In this document: in pieces, positions 49,502-61,617 of the stretch
How the letters are laid out: each line of letters opens with the position of its first letter
Numbering within the stretch: position 1 is the stretch's first letter
Source: Spinacia oleracea
Taxonomy: Eukaryota; Streptophyta; Magnoliopsida; Caryophyllales; Amaranthaceae
Length of the DNA: 64,000 nt
Reading direction: 5' to 3'
Assembly (NCBI RefSeq): GCF_020520425.1
Contig: NC_079487.1
Span: forward strand, 60,302,719 to 60,366,718
The notes under the pieces: generated by a model
Databases searched by the model: none
Seen by the model: only the letters and a program-made list of their open reading frames with translations
Told to the model about the DNA's origin: nothing
Position numbers and translations under genes: made by a program

Positions 49502-50810
49502 CAGATTTTTCATGAAATAACCCCGAGTTTTGGCGTAATTCACCAAATGCCCCTCGACTTTCAATAATACATTAAGTACCCCTATTTCAATACTTAATAC
49601 GCCAAATACCCTTATTTCAAAATTTAATACACCAAATGTCCTTAATGACGTCACCAACCCCATAATCAACCAATTAACGTCTAATTAACCCACCTAATCC
49701 CTAATTAACACCCCTAATCATCCCACCCATTAACAAACTTAATTAACCCACTAACCCACCCATTTTTTTCTTTTCTCTCTCTCCTTCCTCCTTCCATCAG
49801 CTCACCAGCAAACCATGACTACTTTCTTCCATTGAAGCCAAACCAAATTCCATCATATTTAAGCACACAAAAAAGTCAAAGCAATTGAACAAATTTAACG
49901 AATTTCATCAATTTAATAAACCCCTTAATTAATTGAATGGATTACAACCCCAAAAAAACGCAAAACAAGCAAATAAAAATTCAAAGCAATTGAACACATA
50001 TATTTAACAAATTTTATCAATTTAACAAACCCCAAAATCAATTGAACGAATTAAAACCCCAAAGAAATGCAAAACAAGCACCACCCAACTGATAAAATGC
50101 AAAAATAAAACACACATATAATAGTCATAAGTTCACAACTGATCACAAAATTGAAGATGAAAACCCAAAACAACATATAATCGCCGTTCGACCTGAGGTT
50201 CGGCTTCAGAAAAATCCACACAAGTTCTCCAGTCACAACATTGGATGTGGTGTAAATCGTAGGCGAAGATTTTGAATGAGGGCGATCAGGGATCTGGGAA
50301 GGAGGAAGGAACCAACCATGAAGTAAAAGATGCGAGGTATCGGAAGAAAGTTGGTCCTTGTTGGGTGGAGAGAGAAAACAAAAGAGGGGAAAGTTGGTCC
50401 TTGTTCAGAGGATGCAAGAGAGAGGAGAGAGGAGAGAGAGTTATTGTTCATCACCATTCCGAGATGAAACACTGACAAGAAGGAGATGAATCGTTGGTAG
50501 TGGGTTGGCTGGTTGGCCGGGGTGGCTGCAACGGCTTTCATGGTTACTATGGTTGCTGGTGATAATGAACATAGGAGAAAGGAAGGAGAGATAGATTTAG
50601 GGGTTAGTGGGTGGGTTAAGTATATGTTAATTTGGTTAATTAGGGGGTTAGTGGGTTTATTAAGTGTTAATCGGGTTAATCATGATTGATGACGTCATCA
50701 AGGGTAGGTGGAGTATTAAGTATTGAAATAGGGGTATTTTATGTATTATTGAAAGTCGAGGGGCATTTGGCGAATTACGCCAAAACTCAGGATATTTCAT
50801 GAAAAATCCG
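49502..50810. mobile_element. Mutator-like non-autonomous element with long terminal inverted repeats
   Basis: The left end CAGATTTTTCATGAAATA and the right end (complement CGGATTTTTCATGAAATA) begin inverted repeats. These are strong for about 110 bp (shared GTTTTGGCGTAATTC, CAAATGCCCCTCGACTTTC) and traceable to about 280 bp. The 9-bp direct duplication TTTAAAATA flanks it (49493-49501 and 50811-50819), the Mutator hallmark. The 700-bp middle has no transposase. Its short ORFs (102 aa minus, 67 aa plus) have no motif, so a captured host fragment (Pack-MULE) is possible but unproven. Confidence 0.85.
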
Positions 50811-50945
50811 TTTAAAATATTAGTATATATATAGATGATAGGTAAAGAGTAAAATAAATGATGAATTTTATAGAAATAAAAAGTAAATTTATAGGAGGAC
50901 ACGTGACATCATTGTGTTAAAAAAAAATCATGGTTAAAAATATTA

Positions 50946-50956
50946 ATATATATATA

Positions 50957-50990
<34 letters not shown>

Positions 50991-50991
50991 T
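50946..50991. repeat. (TA)n-(ATT)n microsatellite
   Basis: A TA run of about 12 bp passes directly into about 11 ATT units. Confidence 0.9.
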
Positions 50992-51284
50992 TAATCTAAA
51001 ACATGCCTGTCAAACCTTATTCTCTTCACCTTAAATATTCAGTAACTATAAGTTTTAATGAATAAAAATTATTTAAGTTTAATAAATATAAGTTTTAATC
51101 TGTAAAATTCAGTAACTTCAATAAACAACTACAACAACAAAAACAAATCTAATAAAAACAAATTTTTTAATCAGGAATGTAATTTAAATTGAGTAAAATA
51201 ATTATAGCTCAATAAAAATAAGATCAAAAGAACAATGGCTAATGTTTAGTGTTATCCCGAACAAAATTAGGATAAAATAGATTA

Positions 51285-51999
51285 GTGGATGCACCATCTG
51301 ATTCTGTTGCTAGTGGTGGTTATGGATCTAGGAAGTTTAATCCAAAGGAATTGGACATGATGGCATGGTTAATATGGGCAACATCGCACTGCCGTAATGT
51401 GCAGTTCTTTGAGAATGTTCAACCAAATATGGTAATGGTGGCAGCGGGTTTTAAGAGGTACGTTGACGACTACAAGTCTTACTTAAAGAAGGTGTTTATG
51501 GCGCATGGGTCTGGTAGTAATGTTGTGAGAAATGACGTTGGTAATAGATGGACTTGTCCTACAAATGCATGTGTGAAGGTTAATACTGATGTACATGTAC
51601 GTCCTGGAGCATGGCATGACAGGCTTGGGTGTAGTGTGTCGAGATGAGGAGGGTAAACTACTAGTCACGACAACAAAGAAGATTCATCATACGACTCCGG
51701 AGTTGGCTGAGGCTATGTCAGTGATATGGCTTATAAATTGCAAGACGACTTGGATACGATTGAATTTGGGTCGAGAGCGACTCGATAATTGTGGTAAAAA
51801 GGTGAAAAACACACGAGAATGTCTCTCTCCTATGTACCTTGTGTACATTAGAAAAGATAGCTTATTTTCCGATACGTTTTATGTTTCTCAGGTTAGACGG
51901 GCATGTAATACGGTAACCCATTTGCTGGCAAGGTGGGATATTAGTAGTAACTCCGAGGTTGTTTTTATTGATTTGTTTTCCAAGATGTTACTACTTTGA
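51285..51999 (+). pseudogene. LINE-type RNase H-like domain remnant
   Basis: The first frame (51285-51647) ends in RWTCPTNACVKVNTDVHV, the usual lead-in to the RNase H-like domain of plant non-LTR retrotransposons (VKVNTDG). The frame changes near 51610, and 51589-51999 continues with LGVVCRDEEGKLLVTTTKKI, PELAEAMSVIWLINC (the Glu region) and RRACNTVTHLLARW. The reverse transcriptase and endonuclease expected upstream are absent. It is a 5'-truncated or broken LINE relict, or a captured domain. No poly(A) tail is obvious. Confidence 0.7.
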
Positions 52000-52374
52000 A
52001 TGAAATTGATTTGATCTAATAATATGTCCGTCTATCTTCCTTTGAAAAAATAAAAATAATTTAGTGGATAAATAAACTAAAATAAATGGTCACACATTTA
52101 TGACTAGAATTTCTTTTCGGTAAAGAAACAACCAAATTTCCACCATAACAATGTCTCAAAAATAATATCGTCACCCTTCCTTTCTTTTTCATCAAGAAAT
52201 CCAAAATTTAAAATGTAAAAACCATTAAACCTTTCGTGAAAAGAAATTCATAATCTACGGTTAGAAAATAACCCACTACAAAATCTCCTTTCAATGAACG
52301 TTCCAGGTTTCCCCTTTAATCTCGCCGCTTCAAAAATAAAAGTAAAAATAAATAAAGTCGAAATTAGATTTTTC

Positions 52375-52392
52375 TTATATATATATATCACA
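52375..52392 (+). promoter_or_regulatory. TATA box of the VDAC gene
   Basis: TTATATATATATATCAC lies about 110 bp before the ATG and is followed by a pyrimidine-rich leader (TTTTCTCTCTCCTCATTC), a common arrangement for strongly expressed plant genes. Confidence 0.6.
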
Positions 52393-52500
52393 CAAAACCC
52401 TCAGCTCATTTCCCATAAATCCTCAAAACCCTCACTCACATTTTCTCTCTCCTCATTCTCCATTTCTATTTCCTCTGAGATTATTTCGTCTCCATTAACA

Positions 52501-55500
52501 ATGGCGAAAGGTCCTGGACTTTACACCGACATTGGAAAGAGAGCTCGAGGTTTGATTTTCTCTCTCTTCTTTTGATTTTTCTGTAATTTTTAAGGTTTCT
52601 CAATTTTGAGCTTTTGAATAGTGTGATTTTCGATTGAATTGTTGTTTTTGGAATGAATTAGATCTTCTCTACAAGGATTATCAAACCGATCAGAAGTTCA
52701 GCATCACTACTTACTCTCCTACTGGTGTTGTAAGTGTTCTTCATTTTATTTTTCAATTATTGTAGAATTTATTTGATAATTTAGTAATGCGTTCGTTAGA
52801 TGAGATCGTATATTTTTTTGTTTGTTTCAATTTTAGGTTTGAAATTTGTTATTGTTGACTTTTAGCTATAATTTCATGATTTTGTGATTGTGGTTGAATG
52901 TTTAAATAATTTACTGGTATTGCACTATTATTTTAGGCTTCTAGCATACTTGTTGGATTTGCTAGTTTTTTGTTTGATTTGTTAGCTTACAACATCAAAG
53001 TATCCAGATATATTTATGCAATTTGTTTGTACTGTAGTTGATTTCCTAGTTTATTTCACTTGAGTTATTCCGGTATGTATCTGCGATACCTTGCATTGTG
53101 ATTAATTTGCCAGTTCCTTAACACCGAGTTGTTCTGATACGTCTCTGCGATTTACTTGCTTTGTGGTTAGTTTACTACCTACAGTATTGAGTCTAATACA
53201 TATCTGCGATTAACATGCATTGCGGTTAGTTTATTATTTACAATAACGAGTCCGATATGTTTCTGTAATTTGTAATATGCTTCGTTATGATTATTTTCAT
53301 AGCTTACAATAGTGGTTCAATAATTGCGGATGCTGCTGTATGTTTCTGTAGAGTGAATTTTAACATTTTATCATTATTTGAAGTTTGATGATATTTGTAT
53401 TTTATGCAGGCCATTACTTCCAATGGCACGAAGAAAGGTGAACTATTCTTGGGTGATGTTAGTACTCAGGTGAAGAGAAATAATGTCACAGCTGATATTA
53501 AAGTGGACACCAACTCCAATGTGAGTTAAAATTAACATAGTTTATAGTTTGATTTGATTCACGTGTTTTTAAGCTGGGATTTCTTGTTTATGAAGTGTGA
53601 TTAGGTTATTGGTCTTTAATACCTGGGATCACTTACTTATGTTGATTATTATGAACAGTGAGATCATGATAAGTTGTCGTGGTAATAAATTAATTATTCT
53701 GTCCGGAACTAGATGTTACATTCCATGATTTAAAGTTACCGTCAAGTCGTCAACATGACTACTAGTCCAAACTGAGGGAGTATCAATTAGAGGCTTCTTC
53801 AAAAAATACACTTCTACTCCTATTTGTGTGTTCGGGGCTTTTACAGCTACCAATTTGTCTCAAAGCATGTTCTTATTGCGTTTTTGGATAAAACTATGCG
53901 TGTTCCTTTGAGTTTGCTCCAATATTTGAGAATGTCTTTCAATTAAACAGTTACTACAAAGCCTTACATTTAGTATTTGTTGGTTAGAGGGAAGATTTGT
54001 TTATTTGAACTGGTTTTTAGCTTTTTGTAATACAAGCTTACTGTACTTGCCTCCTACAAGGGAGAAATAGAGGGAATAAAAAAGAGGAACAGTAATGAAG
54101 AGGATCTGGAGTGGAGTCAATGTAGGATAGAGGGTCAATTGTTTGTCGATACTGGTTTTATCTGTGTAATACAACAATCTATACACGAATTCTCTGAACA
54201 AGTAAATATCCCCCCCACCCCGCCACACACACACCTCCAAAGGTAAAAAAGAGGCAGTAAAAAGAAGTAATGATAGAGATCAAAATTGATTTCCTGTATG
54301 CCTTTGTATCTCGCTCATGTATTGTAAATCTCACAGTTGCTGACCACCATCACTGTTGATGAGCCTGCACCTGGAATGAAAACCATAGTGAGCTTCAGAG
54401 TTCCTGACCAGAGGTCTGGCAAGGTAAATGGTTCCATAATTGCGTGGCTGAATTTTATTGCCATTAACAATTTGTTAAAGATTTTAAATGCTAATGTGTT
54501 GTTGGCCTCTGGACAGGTTGAGCTTCAATACTTGCATGACTATGTGGGAGTATGCACCAGTGTTGGTTTGACTGCAAACCCGATTGTGAACTTCTCTGGT
54601 GTGATTGGGACGAATATGCTAGCTTTGGGGTCTGATGTTTCATTTGATACTAAAACCGGAAATTTCACCAAATACAATGCTGGAGTGAGTTTTTCCAATG
54701 CAGATCTGATTGCTTCAGTTACCTTGTGAGTGGTTTCCTTCTATAATTTTTATTATGCAACATCATTAACATATACGAGTATATTTTTGTTCAATTAATG
54801 GCTAGTACATTCCCTTTATATTCTTTTATGAAGAAGATTGGTTCATTCCTTTATCCGGTTGTCCTAGCACTTAGCCGAAAATAGGGAATAATCTTTGAAC
54901 GAGCAAAATGTCGCACCTTCTGTCACATACTGTAGCAATATTATAGTTTGCTATGTTATCGTTGTCCGAGCTTGCCTATAAATAAATAACCCTAATTTAA
55001 GATTTGGATAAAATTAACTTGTTTGTTCCATGTTAAAATCCATCAACTTCACAAGAAGAGTTCTTTCTTTTGTTGCATTTGATGGACTAACTTTAGCTGA
55101 GAATTTAGAAGAAAAAGATTTGACAGGATGGAAGTGCTTTCTACTGTGTATACTACCAGTGACTTAATTAGTAAATAGTTGTATGTTTTTATCGAGTGTT
55201 GGTGAACTTAAATCCTTTTCTGTTTGCTTTTTCTTGGATGATAACAATTGCCTTGGAATCACTTGAACAACACAGGAACGACAAGACTGACAGTCTAAAT
55301 GCATCCTACTACCACCATGTTAATCCCCTAACCAACACATCTGTTGGTGCGGAGGTGACTCGCATCTTCTCAACCAGTGAAAACACCATCACTCTTGGTG
55401 CTCAACACGCAATCGACCCATTAACAAATATGAAGGCACGTTTCAACAACTCTGGCAAGGCTAGTGCACTTATCCAGCACGAGTGGCGCCCCAAGTCAAC

Positions 55501-55582
55501 AATCTCTCTCTCTGCTGAGGTGGACACCAAAGCCATTGAGAAAAGTGCTAAGGTTGGATTGGCATTGGCTCTTAAGCCATGA
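52501..55582 (+). CDS. VDAC: Mitochondrial outer membrane porin, VDAC, six exons
   Basis: The exon model is 52501-52549, 52662-52729, 53410-53520, 54337-54423, 54517-54725 and 55276-55582. Borders are GT/AG and the sum is 831 nt, giving 276 aa, the standard VDAC length. The N-terminus [20 protein letters not shown] is the plant VDAC helix segment. The barrel continues with [73 protein letters not shown] and a terminal strand ending in [10 protein letters not shown]. It forms the voltage-dependent channel passing ATP, ADP and small metabolites across the mitochondrial outer membrane. Intron 3 (816 bp) is the largest. No defect is seen. Which plant paralogue (VDAC1 to 5) it is cannot be told here. 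Confidence 0.95.
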
Positions 55583-56980
55583 GCAGTCGTCATACACCCA
55601 CTGTTCCATGTTCTTTACTTAGCGTTGCTGACACTATTTCAGGTTGGTTAGGTGTATTTTGGTCTGTAAAAAATAATATGAGTTTGACAAACTTGTGTCT
55701 ACACTTATCAGCTATCCTTAGTTTTGTTAATTTCCCGACCAATTATTGTTAAATGGTTGGCTGGTGACAGTTTTTTGAGTATTAGAGGACAGGTTGAAGT
55801 TCAACGGAAGTTAGTTGGATTAGATCATGATCAAATCACAGGATATTTCGATTAAAAAGGCTGTTTTATCATGTTTTTGAGCCCCTTCTACCCCCTAGAG
55901 TTTTTTTTGGATCGGAATGCTATATTCTTTTCATCGCGAATTTTTTTTCTGGTTAACTAACTGTTCTGAGTACTAGAGGGATCGTTCTTGGAATCCCTGT
56001 TGTGTGGTGTTCTTGTTGGTTATAGATGCTGAATATCTGTGAACATTGATAAGATGATAGAAGTGTTGCGATTTGGATTTTGGTTAGGAATGAAGGGTGG
56101 GCTTTCCACAGTTTGAAGTAGGTTGTCAAGGCTAAGGTTTAAACAGGTGCTATCTGGTAACAAAAAGTTCCAAGTCTGTTTTGGTAAGGTGTCAGCTTGA
56201 TCGGCGTGTGGTGTGCTTGAAACGGCAGCGTAGCGGAAAAGCTCAAACTTAAATACCTGAACATGAGCTGGGAGGAAATCGATTACAGACCGCATGCCTT
56301 GAATTGGGGAGTGGCCTCCTATAAATTCATTTATTGTTTTGTGTGCTCGTTAGATAATTTGACGGTCACTTTGTCAACTATTCCGGAGCATTAGGCATGT
56401 ATTCTCCAGTTTTCTGCAAAACTAACCTTGTGGCTTGTGTGTTTCAAATACTACAATATTCCATTTTTCTTTTGTTCTGCATCTGTATTATCTTTAATTA
56501 TGTACTTTGCAGTTAATACATCTCCAGTTTTATTAGTGTTCTCTTTGTTCTGATGATCTACGGCCTACGAGTTACAGTTATACATCGAGCATTATACTTC
56601 AACTTTATCATGTACTTTGCAGCTGAAACATATCTCAAGTATTACTATAAATTCCAGAAACTCCTTGCTATTCTCTGTTTCCCCAAGTCTTCACTATTCT
56701 TTGGCAAAAAGTTTAAAGAATCGTGCACTGTACGGAGTATTCATTCTTAAACAGCTATACACAAGGAGTTGAAGTCACAACAAAAATAATATACACAAAT
56801 GACATATACAAATACACAATGAAAGGTAATTATCAATAACAAACAAGTGTTTTCACACGAGAATATTGTATTTCAGGAAAGGAGATTGATCAAAGCACCA
56901 TGTTTCCTTCCAGGACAAAAAGCGGTATCCAACTTTGAAGAGCTAAAGAGCAGCAGCATATTTTTGATGAGTGGTGAAGG
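55583..56980. other. VDAC 3' region and intergenic spacer to HIR gene 1
   Basis: The first few hundred bases are the VDAC 3' untranslated region; the last ~100 bp would be the 3' end of the convergent HIR gene. The 91-aa minus ORF at 56020-56295 has no recognisable feature. Nothing else is supported. Confidence 0.4.
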
Positions 56981-58286
56981 TTATGAGTGAGATGATGAAG
57001 CTTGAAGAAGTCCATCTCTGATCTGTGTGGCAATGTCACGCACAGCACCAGGGCCGTGTGGGATAAACACAGTTGATGTCTTGGAAGCTGCACCGATATC
57101 CTTCATGGTGTCAAAGTATTGTGTGACAAGGATCATGTCCATTACATCCTTAGTACTTGTCCCAGGAACTTTATCCGAGAAGCCAAGTACACTATCTCTA
57201 AGACCATCAACAATTGCCTGTCGTTGCCTGGCGATACCCATCCCTGAGAGGTACTTGGATTCTGCCTCTCCTTCAGCTCTTTTAATCTGTAGAATCTTCT
57301 CTGCTTCAGCTTTGTCATTTGCTGCTACCCTAAATCTTGAAGCTGACAAAGTTTATACCCTTAATTAGAGTGAGACGTGTAAATGCAATTATGGATCAGT
57401 CAAGGAACAATTCAACAAAAATCATATCGTTCTGTCATTTAGTACACTCTCATTCAAATGTCTTTTTTCTTTATTGAAGCCTAAATAATGTACAGAACCC
57501 CCTTAATTGCTAATGTTTAAGTCAGATTGACAGAAATGATAGTCTTACCAGCATTGATTTCATTCATAGCCCGCTTTACACGTTCATCAGGTTCGATATC
57601 AGTAATGAGCGTTTGAACAATTTCAAATCCGTAGTGGGACATTGCCTGTAAAATTCCTCAGTTTTGAGCGGCAAATTCAGACTCATAGACAGGAGTATAT
57701 AGATAAACTTACATTGTCGAGTTCATCAGCAACTGCTTTGGCAATTTCATTCTTCTGCTCAAACACATCATCCAGGTTTAGCTTTGGAACACTGGCTCTG
57801 ATCACTATAAAATCAGAAAAAAGTGAAACGTTTATCAGGTTTTGCAGTCAGAAAGCTGCACTATTCAATAAGATTGTCATATTTACCATCAAATACATAG
57901 GCCTGAATTTGAGATTGAGTGTCACTGAGCTTGTAAAATGCATCACTTGCCTTCTCAGCTAGGACACGATATTGAATGGAAGCAATAACATTGACAAACA
58001 CATTGTCCTGCACATGTCATTCTACACTCATTGTCCAAACTTCAACATAAGTAAGAAAGCTGGCAGCATTAATTTAGTAAGACATATGGAGACAGACCTT
58101 GGTCTTGGTCTCACAGCGTACATCTAACTGTTGTACACGAAGACTGAGCTTGCCTGCTATCTGATCGCCGATGAACCAAGGGACACAATGGCACCCTGGC
58201 CCTAGCACATCATCAAATTTTCCAAAGTTCCCCTTAATAGCAACAGTGGATTGGTCAACTTGAACACAGCAGAACAGGTTTCCCAT
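56981..58286 (-). CDS. Hypersensitive-induced reaction (HIR) protein, SPFH/band 7 family, copy 1
   Basis: The minus-strand exon model is 58286-58098, 58007-57887, 57804-57713, 57645-57549 and 57342-56981, with GT/AG borders, 861 nt and 286 aa. The start [20 protein letters not shown] has the N-myristoylation Gly2 and neighbouring cysteines for palmitoylation, so it is probably anchored on the inner face of the plasma membrane. The SPFH domain includes [47 protein letters not shown] and [21 protein letters not shown] helical tail follows, with [20 protein letters not shown] and [17 protein letters not shown] ends ([18 protein letters not shown]). HIR proteins form oligomers in membrane microdomains and take part in immune responses. 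A 5'-leader intron just before the ATG is likely. It is a tandem paralogue of 62400-63634 with the same intron positions. Confidence 0.93.
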
Positions 58287-59142
58287 CACCCTGGTCTATG
58301 TAATTCACCTTACAGTTAGTTACAGCCACAGGAAAAATTCACACCATAAAAGGCGTTATGAGATTATATACAAGAAAAAGAACAACACATTAATTAGATA
58401 AGGTCTTCATTATAGTTGAACAGGATTTCGGATTTTGGGTTGCTTAATTGCATTGTATTTCTGGTTTTCTGTTCAAGTACTTGGAAAAGGTTACATATTC
58501 ATCACAAGACAATTTATGAAAATATACAAAATTTTCTGTAGTTTTAGTCGATTAATCTCTATTTAGATGATTATAGTCGGGTCAAAGCCAGGAATCCTTA
58601 CAAGTTTAGGACCTACCCCATATGAATTAGGTTGCTCCCTCTCAAACACAGGTGACAATTTAGCCAGTTTTATTATGTCGTGTTACAAAGGATGTTAGCT
58701 ACTGATTGTATGATCAATATAATCTCCCATCTTTTCTAACCCCAAAAGTCACCAAAAATCAAAACTTAAAACAAGATCATAACATTTACAAACATATTGA
58801 CAGTAATTCTTACAGATAAAAGGAGGGAGGTAGATGTACAAACGTGGTGGCAGTGCCGGTGTTGAAGACAATCCGTTGGCGAAAATGGTGTAGCACCCAA
58901 GAATCACAAAGATGGTAAGCAGAGTCATTTCCCTTTTTATAATGGTAAGGTGGTAACTGCCTTTCTCAGCAAGTTCTGATCGTTTGACTTTCAACCTGTT
59001 TCCTACAAGAATTTGCCTGCCTTAACACTTAACAAAGTTATAATTACCCAGTTTATCTGATTTTTTAGATGAGACTGTTCTTTAAAATAGAATAAAATAG
59101 GTTAGGTTACGTTCCGTTCTGTTCAAATACTTGTAAAATGCA
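58287..59142. other. Upstream region of HIR copy 1
   Basis: It should hold the promoter and leader exon/intron on the minus strand; a plausible leader-intron acceptor lies immediately before the ATG. The 81-aa minus ORF at 58749-58994 has a hydrophobic stretch (LLTIFVILGCYTIFANGL) but no family match that I recognise, and it is not called a gene. Confidence 0.4.
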
Positions 59143-59573
59143 TGTGTTAAAAGTTATGCTCAAAATTAGTGGGACTAGGTCGTTTATTTTAGGATTATGA
59201 ACATTACTAATGGGTAGTAATGAGGTAGTGCGTTATTCCACATTCTAGCAATTTAGTATGTTAATTAGCCTATAATTTAAGGATCTATTCTGTTCATTTC
59301 AGACAAAATAAGTTCAGATAATATAAGTTCAGCAAAAATAATTTTTTCAGACATATTCACACACAAATAAGTTTATTTCAGACAAAATAAGTTTTATTCA
59401 GATAAAATAAGTTCAGTTAAGCTTAGATAATATAAATTCAGTCAAAATAAGTCCAATAGAACAGAGCCTTAAAGATTTTTGGTGTAACTTCATTAATTGG
59501 ATTGAATGAAATAGTAGTAGAATTTCGTTAATTACATTCATCCCCCTCTTTCATCTCTATTCTAATTTCAACA
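59143..59573 (+). repeat. Left LTR of the degraded copia element
   Basis: It aligns with 61380-61617 apart from a ~190-bp insertion at 59281-59470. It ends TTTCAACA before the primer-like site. Confidence 0.6.
59281..59470. mobile_element. Small MITE-like insertion inside the left LTR
   Basis: It contains many AAATAAGTTCAG-type units. The ends GGATCTATTCTGTTC and GAACAGAGCC are imperfect inverted repeats. The other LTR of the same element (around 61520) lacks the block and gives the empty site. The superfamily is uncertain; hAT-like ends are suggested. Confidence 0.5.
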
Positions 59574-59588
59574 CGGTATCAAGAACCG

Positions 59589-60430
59589 ATGATCTTTGTG
59601 AGACCTGATTTATTTTTCACCTTGGTGTTATCTCTTTCTTTCAACGACGTCCAATACCTTTCACTTTCTATACCCACATTCATAAAAGGAGAGAATTATA
59701 ACACATGGGCTATCAAAATAAAATCATATTTGAAAGCTATGAGTTTGTGGGAAGCAACTAAGGGGATGACTCAACCCCTCTTCAAGAAAATTCAACTGTA
59801 TCCCAAATAAAAAAGCACGACGAAGAAGCGGCAAAGAAAGCAAAAGCACTTTCATGTATTCATTCGGCTGTGTCGGACGAAATCTTACAAGTATCATGAC
59901 TTGTGAGACACCAAATGAGGCATATGATAGGCTAAACGAAGAGTTTGAGGGCAATGTTCAAACAAAGTTGATGCAAGTTTTGAACCTGAAACGAGAAGTT
60001 GATATGCAAAGGATGAAGAAGAGCAAAACCATTAAAGTGTAAGTACACTTCTGACCACTGTTAATCAAATTAGATTACTTGGTGAAACATTTTCCAACGA
60101 GAGAGTGGTTGATAAGGTTTTAGTGAGTGTTCTTAAAAAATATGAGCCAACATTTCCTCACTTGAAGATTCTCAGGACTTCTAAAATATAACCGTAACCG
60201 AGTTAGTCAATGATCTTAATGCTGTAGACCAAAGGAGATCAATGAGGGAAGAAGAAAATGGAATGGAAGAAGCCTTATTGGTCAAATCTTCGTACCATTA
60301 AGGGAAAGGAAAACCCCAAATGTAACCATTGTCATATGGTTGGTCATGATTGTTGCCCGCATAAGGGAAAGCCAAAATGTTTCAAGTGTCAAACATTTGG
60401 GCATTTGGCAAGGAATTGCAGGCTTTAATA
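59589..60430 (+). pseudogene. copia gag relict
   Basis: Pieces across frames show the gag N-terminus (FIKGENYNTWAIKIKSYLKA, SLWEATKG), a UBN2-like middle (ETPNEAYDRLNEEFEGNVQT, QVLNLKREVDMQRMKKSKTI, TVNQIRLLGETFSNERVVDK) and two zinc-knuckle patterns (CNHCHMVGHDCC and CFKCQTFGHLARNC). Stops and frameshifts interrupt it, and no protease or polymerase follows. Confidence 0.75.
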
Positions 60431-60632
60431 CGTCGAGGAAACATCTATGGCATAAGTGGTCGTAGAAGAAATTTTGTTTTAGAAGATGGGTGATAATGTG
60501 CGCTGAAGAAGTGCGCTAAATCAGAGGTTGGTGATAACGTGCATCGACAACAGTGATATGATGTTAGAAGTGTATCACGAAGGAAGAGACGTGCTCCATT
60601 TATTTTAATTATGAAACTTTGAAGCAAAGGGG

Positions 60633-61006
60633 TATATTAAAGGCAGTGCTTCAAAATATGGTTACGTAATTTTAGTCAATATAGTTTTGGTTTTACAAAC
60701 TAATTTAAATTAATAATTATTTAATCATGTATTTTAGTTAATGCTCCAAAATTAGTGGCACGTGGGTCAAGTAAGTTAGTGCAGTTTAGGATTTGTTTGA
60801 TTATGATAAGTTAGTTTTGTTAGTGGAGTTAAATGTGAGATCATTTTTACCCACATTGCTTGTCAATTGCTTTCTTATTACAAATTAGTTTCATATATAA
60901 GCCTATATATATGGGTCTAGTATTTTTATTTTGAGTTAATCAAGCAATCAGTTAAGTACTTTATGGTTTCTACTCCACCTCCTTTGTTTATCTTTTAATC
61001 TCAACA
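60633..61006 (+). repeat. LTR-like block of a second related copia fragment
   Basis: It follows the purine run GAAGCAAAGGGG and ends CTCAACA. It is directly followed by TGGTATCAGAGCCG (61007-61020), a perfect initiator-tRNA-Met type primer site. A TATATAAGCC promoter-like box lies near 60894. Sequence downstream (61080-61370) resembles 60430-60630, suggesting a small non-autonomous derivative joined to the first. Confidence 0.6.
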
Positions 61007-61617
61007 TGGTATCAGAGCCGGGTTAAATCCCTTAAAGAGAGAGAGAAAGAGAGTGAAAAATAATTAAGCTATTGCAGGGCATCTTCTATTTTGTGAGTGA
61101 AAAAATGAATGGGCAAACCACCATGGCATGAGTGGTTGAAAAAAAGAAAAATATTGATGATGATGATTATGTGCATAGTGACGAGAACTCCTTCATAAGT
61201 TCGTGCAGAGAGAGGTGCTCCGAAAATATATTGTTGGTGATAATGTGCGTCAACAAATTGTGTAAGTGATGTACATCACAAATGGAAGTGTCGGCAAGAT
61301 GTTACGAAAATTGACGAAAAGTGCGTCACAAATAGAAGAGTAATCATTCATAATTTCTACTAATTAAGAAGCAAGAGGGTGTGTTAAAAGTTATACTCAA
61401 AATTATTGTGTTAGTGGTCCTTAATTTTAGGATCATGAATATTATCAGTGGACAGTAATGAGTTAGTGGGTTATTCGGTATTCCACATTCTAGCAATATA
61501 ATATGTTTATGGTCTTATAAGAGGTTTTTGATATAACTTCATTAACTGAATTGAATAAAATAGTAATATAATTTTGTTACATTCTTTCACCTTTAGCATT
61601 TCAATTCTAGTTTCTAC

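Larger units (their letters stand above)
59143..61617 (+). mobile_element. Degraded small Ty1/copia element between the HIR genes
   Basis: Related terminal repeats at 59143-59573 and 61380-61617 share TGTGTTAAAAGTTAT, CTCAAAATTA and CACATTCTAGCAAT. They enclose a primer-site-like CGGTATCAAGAACC (59574-59587), a gag relict (59589-60430) and a further LTR-like block (60633-61006). Pol is absent. A purine tract AAGAAGCAAGAGGG precedes the right repeat. No clear target duplication was found. Confidence 0.65.

Noticed and set aside
58749..58994. 81-aa minus ORF with a hydrophobic segment upstream of HIR copy 1
   Set aside because: There is no homology that I recognise, and it lies in the expected promoter/leader of HIR.
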